A stretch of 64,000 nt of DNA from Sinorhizobium terangae. GTDB lineage: Bacteria; Pseudomonadota; Alphaproteobacteria; Rhizobiales; Rhizobiaceae. The position numbers and the translations under genes were made by a program. The first letter of the stretch is position 1; each line of letters starts with the position of its first letter. This document shows, one piece after another, positions 1 through 8,227 of the stretch. The stretch covers positions 1-64,000 of the forward strand of contig NZ_WITC01000045.1 of assembly GCF_009601505.1 (NCBI RefSeq). The letters run 5' to 3'. The notes under the pieces were generated by a model. It was not told the origin of the DNA, made no database searches, and was given only the letters and a program-made list of their open reading frames with translations.

Positions 1-310
1 AGAGCAGGTCGTTGAGGCAATGGCCGAAACGCGACACCATCAACAGCACCTTCATGCGCTCTTCGGAATCGCGGATCTCCGCCGTCATCTCGAACCGTTT
101 CGCGACCGGTTCGAAGCCTTCCCGCAATTCGTCAAGCTTGACACCTTCCTCGCTGATGAAGACCAACCGCATGAAGAACAGGCCCGTTTCGAGATCGTCG
201 AATTGCGAGCTGTCAGTGATGTTACAGCCCTTTTCGGCGAGATAGCCCGAAACTGCCGCGATGATGCCGGTCGTCGACCTGCAGGTAATTGTAAGGATGT
301 GCGATTTCAC
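1..310 (-). CDS. purU: Formyltetrahydrofolate deformylase, N-terminal part
   Basis: The gene runs off the left edge, so only the first 103 codons are present. The start is a GTG at 310 preceded by AAGGAAGA. The product begins VKSHILTITCRSTTG, an ACT domain, and contains the PurU segment MVSRFGHCLNDLL at the truncated end. PurU hydrolyses 10-formyltetrahydrofolate to formate and tetrahydrofolate in the cytoplasm. It starts 24 bp after the eutE stop and is read in the same direction, so it is probably the last or a late gene of the sox-eut operon. There it would regenerate free folate from the one-carbon units made by sarcosine oxidase. The family call is firm; the operon role is inferred from position. 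Confidence 0.9.
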   Translation of the reverse strand, partial: MKSHILTITCRSTTGIIAAVSGYLAEKGCNITDSSQFDDLETGLFFMRLVFISEEGVKLDELREGFEPVAKRFEMTAEIRDSEERMKVLLMVSRFGHCLNDLL

Positions 311-333
311 GACTATCTTCCTTGGGACGTGAG

Positions 334-1332
334 CTAAACCGCGACGACGGCAACACAGTCGCCCTGCTTGACCAGACCTGGAAAGTGCCGGGCAGCCAGC
401 AGGCCGTCCATCTTCGCCTTGATCGCGACCGGTTCGGCACCGGTGCGCCCGATGGGATAAATGCGGGCGACCACGTCGCCCTTGCGTACCTTGTCCCCTA
501 GATCGACGAGTGGCTCGATCAGGCCCCCATCTTCCGCGAAGGAGAAGCAGTCGCCGTCCGGCATGTCGAGCCATTCGGTCTTCGATGTCTCGACTGCACC
601 CTTCAGAATGCCGGCGGCGCGAAGAACGTTCCTGACGCCGCGTTTGGCGATGCCGGCGCTCCTGGCGGTTGCCGTTCCGCCGCCGCCAAGCTCGGTCGTG
701 ATAAACACCTTGCCCATCTCTTCGGCTGCAGTATCGTACATTCCGACCGCATCGATCTCCAGCATCTTCATCGCCCAAGGCGCGCCGAACGCCTTGACCA
801 ATTCGAAAGCCGTTGCCTCCTGCTCCTTGTCCGGCAGGATGTGGGCGGCGCAGAACGGCAGGAAATCAAGCGTCTTTCCCCCCGAGTGGAAGTCGAGAAC
901 GATGTCCGCGAGCGGCAGGAGTTCTCGCTGGAAATAGTCGGCGATCTTCTGCGTCACGGTGCCGTCCGGTCTTCCCGGAAAGCTACGGTTCATATTGCCC
1001 TTGTCGATCGGCGACGTGCGGGTGCCGGCGGTGAAGGCCGGATAGTTCATGGCCGGTACGATAATGACTCGTCCCGTCACCTCATCCGGCTCCAAAGTCC
1101 GGGCGAGATCGAAGAGCGCGATTGGCCCTTCGTACTCGTCGCCGTGATTGCCGCCCGTGAGAAGGGCGGTCGGGCCATCCCCATTCTTGACGACGGTGAT
1201 CGGGATCATCACCGATCCCCAGGCGGAGTCATCGCGGCTGTAGGGCAGCCGCAGAAAGCCGTGCTGGACGCCTTCGGCCGAAAAATCGACGCTTGCTGAG
1301 ATCGGCGATGGCCGCAATATCGTCTCGGTCAT
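334..1332 (-). CDS. eutE: N-alpha-acetyl-L-2,4-diaminobutyrate deacetylase (EutE/DoeB)
   Basis: This 332-residue protein belongs to the succinylglutamate desuccinylase/aspartoacylase zinc carboxypeptidase family. The zinc-site pattern is visible: GGNHGDEYEGP gives His63 and Glu66, DFHSGG gives His149, and TELGGG holds the likely catalytic Glu214. A C-terminal beta domain follows (about 250-332). DoeB/EutE removes the acetyl group from N-alpha-acetyl-diaminobutyrate, the second step of ectoine breakdown. It starts six bases after the stop of eutD, its obligate partner in the pathway, with AAGGA upstream. Function is assigned from family plus this pairing. Succinylglutamate desuccinylase is the alternative but does not fit the context. 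Confidence 0.88.
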   Translation of the reverse strand: MTETILRPSPISASVDFSAEGVQHGFLRLPYSRDDSAWGSVMIPITVVKNGDGPTALLTGGNHGDEYEGPIALFDLARTLEPDEVTGRVIIVPAMNYPAFTAGTRTSPIDKGNMNRSFPGRPDGTVTQKIADYFQRELLPLADIVLDFHSGGKTLDFLPFCAAHILPDKEQEATAFELVKAFGAPWAMKMLEIDAVGMYDTAAEEMGKVFITTELGGGGTATARSAGIAKRGVRNVLRAAGILKGAVETSKTEWLDMPDGDCFSFAEDGGLIEPLVDLGDKVRKGDVVARIYPIGRTGAEPVAIKAKMDGLLAARHFPGLVKQGDCVAVVAV

Positions 1333-1338
1333 TTGTTG

Positions 1339-2520
1339 CTAGTCCTTGATAAAGAGCTGGCGCGGCACGTTGGCGAAGCACTCGACACCCGTCTCGGTGA
1401 TGAGGATGCTTTCCGTGGTCTCAAAGCCCATGTCCTCGAGCCAGAGCCCCGTCATGAAGTGGAAGGTCATGCCCGGTTTCAGTTCCGTCCTGTCGCCGGG
1501 ACGCAGGCTCATGGTGCGCTCACCCCAGTCCGGCGGATAGGAAAGCCCGATCGGATAGCCGGTGCGGTTGTCCTTGACGATGCCGTATTTCTTCAGGACC
1601 GCGAAGAAGGCCTTGGCTATGTCCTCGCAGGTGTTGCCCGGCCTGGCGACGGCAAGCCCCGCCTCCATTCCTTCGAGGGTCGCCTTTTCCGCGTCGAGAA
1701 AGGCCTGGGTCGGCTTGCCGAGGAAGACCGTGCGCGACAGTGGCACATGGTAACGATTGTAGCAGCCGGCGATCTCGAAGAAGGTCCCCTCACCCGCCTT
1801 CATGGGCTTGTCGTCCCAGGTAAGATGCGGCGCGGTTGCATCGCGGCCCGAGGGCAGCAGCGGCACGATCGCCGGGTAGTCGCCGCCGATCCCGTCAACC
1901 CCGCGCGTGCCGGCGTCATAGATCTCCGCGACGAGATCGCATTTGCGCATGCCGACCTCGATCTTTTCGAAGATACGGCGATGCATGCCCTCGACGATAC
2001 GGGCCGCGTTGCGCATGTACCTGATCTCGGTCTCGCTCTTGACCGCGCGCTGCCAGTTGACGAGCGCGGTCGCATCGACGAAGCGGGCATTCGGCAGATG
2101 CTTTTGCAGCGAGGCGAACGCGGCGGCGGAGAACCAGTAGTTGTCCATCTCGACGCCGATCCTGAGTGCACCCCAGCCGCGGTCGGCAAGGATGCCGGAG
2201 AGGTAATCCATGGGATGGCGTTCGGTCGACTGCACGTAATGGTCGGGGTAGCCGATGATGCTCTCGTGCTTCAGATAGGCGGTCAGCTTCGCACCGTTGG
2301 CGTCCTGGCCGCGGCCGAACCAGATCGGCTCGCCCGATAGCGGTACGATCACGGCCTGGTGCACGTAGAACGACCAGCCATCATAGCCCGTCAGCCAGGC
2401 CATGTTCGATGGGTCGCTGACGATCAGCAGATCGATGCCCTTCGCCTCCATCGACTGGCGCGTTTTCAGCAGTCTTGCTTCATATTCCGCCAAGGAAAAT
2501 TTGAGATTGGGTTGAGTCAT
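1339..2520 (-). CDS. eutD: Ectoine hydrolase (EutD/DoeA), M24 fold
   Basis: This 393-residue protein has the creatinase/prolidase fold: an N-terminal creatinase-like domain (about 10-155) and a C-terminal pita-bread domain (165-390). It carries DoeA-type motifs WLTGYDGWSFYV, YPPDWGERT and LRPGDRTELKPGM. The usual five metal ligands of M24 aminopeptidases are not all there. His232 (APHLTW) sits where creatinase has its catalytic histidine, judging by eye. EutD opens the ectoine ring to N-acetyl-diaminobutyrate; with EutE the path leads to diaminobutyrate. GAGGAAACGACG precedes the ATG. It is clearly similar along its whole length to the protein at 10703-11884. This copy is the better EutD candidate because eutE adjoins it. 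Confidence 0.87.
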   Translation of the reverse strand: MTQPNLKFSLAEYEARLLKTRQSMEAKGIDLLIVSDPSNMAWLTGYDGWSFYVHQAVIVPLSGEPIWFGRGQDANGAKLTAYLKHESIIGYPDHYVQSTERHPMDYLSGILADRGWGALRIGVEMDNYWFSAAAFASLQKHLPNARFVDATALVNWQRAVKSETEIRYMRNAARIVEGMHRRIFEKIEVGMRKCDLVAEIYDAGTRGVDGIGGDYPAIVPLLPSGRDATAPHLTWDDKPMKAGEGTFFEIAGCYNRYHVPLSRTVFLGKPTQAFLDAEKATLEGMEAGLAVARPGNTCEDIAKAFFAVLKKYGIVKDNRTGYPIGLSYPPDWGERTMSLRPGDRTELKPGMTFHFMTGLWLEDMGFETTESILITETGVECFANVPRQLFIKD

Positions 2521-2547
2521 CGTCGTTTCCTCGATTTTTCCCAGGGT

Positions 2548-3540
2548 CTAGCTTTCGAACGTAGTCCCGGCATCCGCCGCATTGGCCCGCGTGAAGGCGA
2601 GGGTGGCGATTGCCGTATCCTGAATGCCGGTTCCGGTGAGATCCGCGATGGTGATCTGAGCGGCGTCCGCGCGTCCCGGTCTCTGCCCGGCGATGATCTG
2701 CCCGAGTTCGGGGAAGTCACGTCCGGCCCCGACGACGCCAGCCTCAATGGCGTGATGCAGTTCGCCGAGCCGGCGCGTCTGCGCGAGACTGTCGGCCACA
2801 TAGAGGTCCGCGCGGCCAATGGCGGCGGGCTCAATCTCGTTCTTGTGCTCGGCGTCCGAGCCCATCGCCGTAACGTGCTGTCCCTTCTCGAGCCATTCCG
2901 CTTTCAGAATGGGCGTGACCGAGGGCGTCGTCGTGATGATGACGTGTGCGCCCGAGACAGCTGCCTTCGCGTCTGAAACGGCGGTCACGGGGATCCCGAG
3001 CTTTTCGGCAAGCTCATCTGCCGCAGCCTCGGCCTTGGCATGATCCCGCGCCCAGATGCGCGCTTCGCGGATTGGCCGCACCAGCGCGAGCGCCTGAAGC
3101 TGCAGCTTCGCCTGCATCCCGGCTCCCAGAACCGCGGCAACGCTGGCATCCTTGCGGGCGAGATGCTTCGCGGCAACCGCTCCGGCGGCGGCGGTGCGGA
3201 CATCCGTCAGGTAGCCGTTATCGAGCAACAGCGCCTGAACGAGGCCGGTGCGGCTGGACAGCAGCACCATCATCCCGTTGGTGCTCGGCAAGCCGATCTT
3301 GGGATTGTCGAAGAAGCCAGGGCTGATCTTGATTGCAAAGCCTTCGATGCCGGGAACATAGGCCGTCTTGACGTCGACCTCGCCGCGATACTCCGGAATG
3401 TCCAGCCGCAGGATGGGCGGCATTGCCACGGCCTTTGTGGCCAAGGCATGGAAAGCGCTCTCGACGCAATCGACCGCCTCGAGGTCGAGCGATACGACCG
3501 CCCTCAGATCAGCCTCTGTGAGGATCTTCATTTGTGTCAT
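2548..3540 (-). CDS. eutC: Ornithine cyclodeaminase/mu-crystallin family protein (EutC)
   Basis: This 330-residue protein has the ornithine cyclodeaminase fold with a central Rossmann domain. The nucleotide-binding stretch is VLGAGMQAKLQLQAL (about 137-151), and VIITTTPSVTPIL follows as usual for this family. In ehu-eut loci EutC is thought to act with EutB in converting hydroxyectoine-derived intermediates to those of the ectoine route; that role is known from other species and not shown here. Its ATG overlaps the eutB stop (ATGA), implying translational coupling. General alanine or ornithine dehydrogenase activity is an alternative. Confidence 0.85.
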   Translation of the reverse strand: MTQMKILTEADLRAVVSLDLEAVDCVESAFHALATKAVAMPPILRLDIPEYRGEVDVKTAYVPGIEGFAIKISPGFFDNPKIGLPSTNGMMVLLSSRTGLVQALLLDNGYLTDVRTAAAGAVAAKHLARKDASVAAVLGAGMQAKLQLQALALVRPIREARIWARDHAKAEAAADELAEKLGIPVTAVSDAKAAVSGAHVIITTTPSVTPILKAEWLEKGQHVTAMGSDAEHKNEIEPAAIGRADLYVADSLAQTRRLGELHHAIEAGVVGAGRDFPELGQIIAGQRPGRADAAQITIADLTGTGIQDTAIATLAFTRANAADAGTTFES

Positions 3541-4526
3541 GTTCTACTACCCTCCCGCAGGGGATCCTTCTCGCCGTTGATCACGCGCCGGTGCAGCCCC
3601 ATGTCGATGTTGCGCCCTGAAAGGATCAGCGCGACAGGTCCGCCAATGTCTTTGATCTTGCCCGCCAAAAGTGCCGCAAAGCCGACGGCCCCTGCCCCCT
3701 CGACAATCTCGCGTTCCTGTTCGTAGGCGTGTCGCATGCCCGCGGCGATCTCTTCTTCGGAAAGCAGCACGACTTCGTCGAGGAGATCACGACACATGGT
3801 GAAAGTGACGCGGTTGTCGAGTCCGATCCCGCCGCCGAGCGAGTCCGCAAGACTTTCCTCTTCTTCGACCTGCACGGGCCGGCCGGCGTCGAGGCTTGCC
3901 TTCATCGCCGCACCGCGCTCCATCGTCAGCCCGATCACCCGTGCCTTTGGCCGGCGCGCTTTGACCGCTGCGGCGACGCCCGCCGCGAGCCCGCCGCCCG
4001 ATAGCGGCACCAGCACCGTCGACACATCCGGCATGTCGTCGACTATCTCCAGCCCCAAGGTACCCTGGCCGGCAACGATCGCCGGATGATCGAACGGCGG
4101 CACCATCACCAGCCCCTCCTCGCTGACCAGACGGTCGACCTCCTGCTGGGCCTCGTCCTGCGATCTGCCGACGATCCTCACATTCGCGCCGAGGCGCCGG
4201 ATCTCCGAGACCTTGTTCTCGGGCACCAGCCGCGACATGCAGATCGTTGCGCTCGATCCTTCGGCTTTCGCCGCATGGGCAAGCGCCCGGCCGTGATTGC
4301 CGGTCGAAGCCGCCACGACGCCGCGCGCCCGCTCCTGCGGGCTGAGCGACAGGACGGCGTTGGTAGCGCCGCGCAGCTTGAAGCTGCCGGTCGTCTGGTG
4401 GTGTTCGAGCTTCAGGCCGACTGGCACGCCGCAGCGCTCGGAAAGCGACGCGGAAAGGACAAATGGGGTGCGCAGCACCCGGCCGGCGATCCGTTGCCGG
4501 GCCGCCAGGAAAGCGTCGAGCTCCAT
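3537..4526 (-). CDS. eutB: Threonine dehydratase-like PLP enzyme (EutB)
   Basis: This is a fold-type II PLP enzyme of the serine/threonine dehydratase family, 329 residues. Lys50 in TTGSFKLRGATN is the PLP lysine, and SGGGLAAGVAAAVKA is the phosphate-binding glycine loop. I place the start at the ATG at 4526, which overlaps the soxG stop as TGATG and has GGAGGA nine bases upstream inside soxG. In-frame ATGs at 4535 and 4547 lack that spacing. EutB belongs to the hydroxyectoine branch of eut clusters. Outside this context the sequence alone would only say threonine/serine or hydroxyaspartate dehydratase-like. Confidence 0.84.
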   Translation of the reverse strand: MELDAFLAARQRIAGRVLRTPFVLSASLSERCGVPVGLKLEHHQTTGSFKLRGATNAVLSLSPQERARGVVAASTGNHGRALAHAAKAEGSSATICMSRLVPENKVSEIRRLGANVRIVGRSQDEAQQEVDRLVSEEGLVMVPPFDHPAIVAGQGTLGLEIVDDMPDVSTVLVPLSGGGLAAGVAAAVKARRPKARVIGLTMERGAAMKASLDAGRPVQVEEEESLADSLGGGIGLDNRVTFTMCRDLLDEVVLLSEEEIAAGMRHAYEQEREIVEGAGAVGFAALLAGKIKDIGGPVALILSGRNIDMGLHRRVINGEKDPLREGSRT

Positions 4527-5023
4527 CACTGGCATTCCTCCAGCCATTCAGAGATGCTCCTTGCGAAGCTTCGCGGCACGACAAATTCGCCATCGCGCTC
4601 CGAGAAACGCGTGAACATGACCGGGATGCGGTGCAGCGAAGAAAAGGTCGCAACGCCCAGTGTGCGGTCCCAGTCGATCGCCAGACACTTGGAGACGACA
4701 TCGCGCAGATCGGGCGTGGAGACCTCGATGCGTATCCGCCCTTCGCTGAGGTCGAGCCTGCAGCCTAATTCGGGCGGAATGCCGGAAGCGATCGCCGACG
4801 AGCGCTCGAACGGGAAAATCCAGAAGCGCCGTGGTCCGGCGCGCACGACGCTGAGGCCGTCGCGGCCGGCAATCTGCCCGACCTGGATCGGCAGGGCGCC
4901 ACCGATCTCGCCGGCAAGCGCCGACTCGAAAGCCGCAAGGGTGCCCTCCCAGGCATCGCATTGAATGAGCGGGCATGGCAGTTGCTTCAGCACCATGCGC
5001 TTGGCGGATGACGTCTCAACCAT
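4526..5023 (-). CDS. soxG: Sarcosine oxidase, gamma subunit
   Basis: This 165-residue protein resembles SoxG, a GcvT-like subunit of heterotetrameric sarcosine oxidase. RFWIFPF and the C-terminal segment TLGVATFSSLHRIPVMFTRF fit the family. It is slightly shorter than many SoxG proteins (about 180-200). The ATG at 5023 lies eight bases inside the soxA reading frame, and its stop overlaps the eutB start, so it links the sox and eut halves of the operon by translational coupling. It has no known catalytic residue; it is needed for the complex that oxidises sarcosine to glycine. Confidence 0.85.
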   Translation of the reverse strand: MVETSSAKRMVLKQLPCPLIQCDAWEGTLAAFESALAGEIGGALPIQVGQIAGRDGLSVVRAGPRRFWIFPFERSSAIASGIPPELGCRLDLSEGRIRIEVSTPDLRDVVSKCLAIDWDRTLGVATFSSLHRIPVMFTRFSERDGEFVVPRSFARSISEWLEECQ

Positions 5024-7955
5024 GCATGCGTTCTCCGGCGGGATCGAGGAAGACAGGCGAAACGACGCGCGCCCGCACGACTTCATTTTTCATGGGATAG
5101 GAGGCGATCACCTCGTCGCCTTTGAAGTCCGCGGCAAGCAGTCCGAGGCCGACGTAGCAGTCCAGCTCCGGACTGTAGGTGATCGACGTCATGCGGCCGT
5201 GGCCGTGGCCTTGCAGCGGCTCGCCGGGCGCAAACAGAAGCGCCCCACCGCGAAGCCGTTTGCCCGGTTCGACGCATTTGAGGCCGACCAGCCGCTGGCG
5301 GTTTGCAGCCTGAAAAGCCTCCCGATGGCTGAGCGCCTCGCCGACATAGCCGCTGCGCTTGGCGACCATCCGGCCCATGCCGAGGTCCGCAAGCGTCGTC
5401 CTGCCGTCGATTTCCGGGCCGGCTACGTGGCCCTTTTCGATGCGCAGCGCACCAAGCGCCTCGACGCCGTAGGGTTTCAGGCCGTGAGGCGCGCCGGCGT
5501 CGATGAGATGCCGCCAGGCGGCTTCTCCATTCGAGGCCCCGACATAGATCTCGTAGGCGCGCTCGCCGGAGTAGCTGAGGCGTATGATCCTCAGCGGACT
5601 TTCCTTGAACATTCCCTCGGCCAGCCCCATGTGCGGCAGCGCCTCGTTGGAGAAATCGATCTCCGGGAACGCCGCCGCGAGTATTTTGGCGCTCTCAGGC
5701 CCAGCGACCGACATGCCCGCCCATTCGTCGCTGACCGATGAAACGGAGACGCGCAAATCCGGCCACGCCGTGTCCAGCAGGAACTCCAGCCAGGAAAGCA
5801 CGTCCGCCGCCTTGGCGGTCGACGTCGTCATGAAGAAGCGGTTCTGCTCGAGGCGGGTCGTCGTTCCATCATCGAAAACAATTCCGTCGTCGCGCAGCAT
5901 GACGCCGTAACGCGCCCGCCCGACTTTAAGGCTGGCGAAACCGTTGGCGTAGACCCTGTCGAGAAAGGCGGCTGCGTCCGGTCCCTGGATGTCGATCTTG
6001 CCGAGTGTCGAGATGTCCATGATCCCCGCCGCGGATCGCACAAGCCGCATTTCGTTGACGTAAGCCGTGTTCACATCCTTGCCGGAAGCCTCGAAGAACC
6101 ACGGCCGCATCCAGAGCCCGACCTCGAGCATCTGCGCGCCATTTGCGGTATGCCAGTCGTGGATCGGCGTGAGACGGTAGGGACGGAAGTGGTGACCTGT
6201 CGCACGCCCGGCAACCGCCCCGATCGCCACCGGCGTATAGGGCGGCCGGAAGGTAGTCGTTCCGGCCCCCGGGATCGAAATCCCGCGCAATTTGGCCATC
6301 ACCTTCAGGGCGTTGATATTGCTGGTCTTGCCTTGGTCGGTACCCATACCGAGCGTCGTATAGCGCTTGAGGTGCTCGACCGACTCGTAGCCTTCCCGCT
6401 GGGCGAGTTGGATATCGTCGAGCGTCACGTCCATCTGGAAATCGACGAATGCCTTTCGCTGACCGAAGATCGGCTTGTAGACGGTCGTCTGTCCGGCCGC
6501 CTCCTCGATCTCCAAAGCGGGCGCTTCGGTGACTGTCCCGACCTTTCCGGCGACGGCGGCCGCCGCGCGGCCGGCGCTGGCACCCTCGGCGATCGCCGCC
6601 GAGACGCTCAAGCTTCCGCCCGCCGCGCCCGCGACGAACTGGGTTTCGGGGAGCTGCCCCGGAACAAAGGCGTCGATCTCTGGGCGGTAGACAGGCTTCA
6701 CTCCCTGGTGCGACGTCAGATGCAGCACCGGAGACCAGCCGGCGGACATGCCGACCAGATCGCAACTGACGCCGGTGGTGCCTGATTTTCCTGCGAGAAC
6801 GACACCGGTTACCGCATATTTGCCTTTCACGTCCGCGACATTCGTCGCGAGGTGAATCTCAGCACCCAGTTGCTTGGCCTTCGCAAGCAGCGTCGGCGCC
6901 GCGAGCGGCCTTGCGTCGGCGATCGTGACGCGTGCGCCGTGGGCGAGGAGATCGAAAGCGGTGAGATAAGCGCTGTCGTCGGCGGTCGCGATCACGACGT
7001 TCCTGCCGGGCAGAACCGCGTAGCGATTGACATAGGCTCTGATCGCCGAGTTCAGCATGACGCCGGGACGGTCATTGTTCGGGAAGACCATCGGCCGCTC
7101 GATCGCGCCCGTCGCAAAAACGATGCTGCGGGCGTGCAGCAATGTGAAGGTTTTCCGCGCCGCATCCATCGCGGGGCCAGCGAAGGGATCCGCATCCTCG
7201 ATCAGTGCAAGCGTGTTCCCGTCATAGAGGCCGAAGGCGGTCGTGCGGCGCATGATGCGCACGTTCGCCATTTCCTCAAGCTCTGCCCGCATCGCGCCGA
7301 GCCATGCCGCTCCCGCAGGCTCGGAAAGCAGGCGGCCGCCGAGTTCGAAGTCCTGCTCGATCAGCAGCACACGCGCTCCGGCTTGCGCGGCGGCCCGGGC
7401 GGCGGAAAGTCCGGCCGCGCCACTGCCGACGACCGCCACGTCCGTGAAATCGTCACGGGAGTCGTAAACATCCGGGTCGGGCAGCATTGTCGCCTTGCCG
7501 AGACCGGCGGCCTTGCGGATGAAGTGCTCATAGAACATCCAGGCCCGGCGGCTCGGTCCCATGAAGGTCTTGTAGTAGAAGCCCGATGAAAGCAGCGGGC
7601 TGAACAGGCTGTTGACGCTCTGGACATCGAAACGCAACGACGGCCAGTTGTTCTGGCTTGCCGCATCCAGGCCGAATGCCAGTTCAAGCATCGTGGCCGG
7701 CAGGTTCGGCTCCCGGCGCGCGCCGGTGCCAACCGTCACCAGCGCGTTCGGCTCTTCGGCACCGGCAGAAAGGATGCCGCGGGGACGATGATACTTGAAG
7801 CTCCTGCCGACCAGCGCGACCCCGCTCGCAAGCAGGGCGGAAGCGAGCGTGTCTCCCTTGAATCCCGCATACGGACGGCCATCGAACATAAACTTGATGA
7901 CTTGCGAGCGGTCCAGATATCCGCCCGACGCAAGGCGCTTTTCGGTGGGTATCAT
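5016..7955 (-). CDS. soxA: Sarcosine oxidase, alpha subunit
   Basis: This 979-residue protein has the normal SoxA architecture. First comes a 2Fe-2S-ferredoxin-like domain (about 1-90, SGVALVGRSFKYHRPRG). Next is an NAD-binding FAD-type domain with VVGSGAAGLSAA near 175. The C-terminal third is a GcvT-like folate-binding aminomethyltransferase domain. The heterotetramer oxidatively demethylates sarcosine and passes the methyl group as 5,10-methylenetetrahydrofolate, with H2O2 as product. The chosen ATG at 7955 overlaps the soxD stop (ATGA). The frame is open upstream to 8054, but that part lies inside soxD. Confidence 0.95.
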   Translation of the reverse strand: MIPTEKRLASGGYLDRSQVIKFMFDGRPYAGFKGDTLASALLASGVALVGRSFKYHRPRGILSAGAEEPNALVTVGTGARREPNLPATMLELAFGLDAASQNNWPSLRFDVQSVNSLFSPLLSSGFYYKTFMGPSRRAWMFYEHFIRKAAGLGKATMLPDPDVYDSRDDFTDVAVVGSGAAGLSAARAAAQAGARVLLIEQDFELGGRLLSEPAGAAWLGAMRAELEEMANVRIMRRTTAFGLYDGNTLALIEDADPFAGPAMDAARKTFTLLHARSIVFATGAIERPMVFPNNDRPGVMLNSAIRAYVNRYAVLPGRNVVIATADDSAYLTAFDLLAHGARVTIADARPLAAPTLLAKAKQLGAEIHLATNVADVKGKYAVTGVVLAGKSGTTGVSCDLVGMSAGWSPVLHLTSHQGVKPVYRPEIDAFVPGQLPETQFVAGAAGGSLSVSAAIAEGASAGRAAAAVAGKVGTVTEAPALEIEEAAGQTTVYKPIFGQRKAFVDFQMDVTLDDIQLAQREGYESVEHLKRYTTLGMGTDQGKTSNINALKVMAKLRGISIPGAGTTTFRPPYTPVAIGAVAGRATGHHFRPYRLTPIHDWHTANGAQMLEVGLWMRPWFFEASGKDVNTAYVNEMRLVRSAAGIMDISTLGKIDIQGPDAAAFLDRVYANGFASLKVGRARYGVMLRDDGIVFDDGTTTRLEQNRFFMTTSTAKAADVLSWLEFLLDTAWPDLRVSVSSVSDEWAGMSVAGPESAKILAAAFPEIDFSNEALPHMGLAEGMFKESPLRIIRLSYSGERAYEIYVGASNGEAAWRHLIDAGAPHGLKPYGVEALGALRIEKGHVAGPEIDGRTTLADLGMGRMVAKRSGYVGEALSHREAFQAANRQRLVGLKCVEPGKRLRGGALLFAPGEPLQGHGHGRMTSITYSPELDCYVGLGLLAADFKGDEVIASYPMKNEVVRARVVSPVFLDPAGERMHG

Positions 7956-8218
7956 GCCCGTTGCCTTCTTGAAAAACTGACCGAATGGATCGAGTGCGTG
8001 ACCGTGTCGCGCTCGACGACAAGCCATTGGCGGCAGCCGAGAACGTGCTGCCAATATTCCCGATGCAGCCCCTTGGGATTGGCGCGCACGTACACGTAGC
8101 GATACCAGGCATCGCCATCCGGATTGTCGTGAGCGGGGCGCTCGACGGTGGCATCGCCGCCGTAACGGAATTCACTGTGGTCACGCATGCCGCAGCAGGG
8201 GCAGTCGATACGAAGCAT
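7952..8218 (-). CDS. soxD: Sarcosine oxidase, delta subunit
   Basis: This small 88-residue subunit opens MLRIDCPCCGMRDHSEF, the zinc-binding cysteine/histidine cluster typical of SoxD, followed by the conserved WYRYVYVRANPKGLHREYW stretch. SoxD is a structural zinc subunit of heterotetrameric sarcosine oxidase. It lies between soxB (9 bp gap) and soxA (4 bp overlap), the standard soxBDAG order. The C-terminal segment VVERDTVTHSIHSV also matches the family. Confidence 0.95.
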   Translation of the reverse strand: MLRIDCPCCGMRDHSEFRYGGDATVERPAHDNPDGDAWYRYVYVRANPKGLHREYWQHVLGCRQWLVVERDTVTHSIHSVSFSRRQRA

Positions 8219-8227
8219 CTCGCTCTC

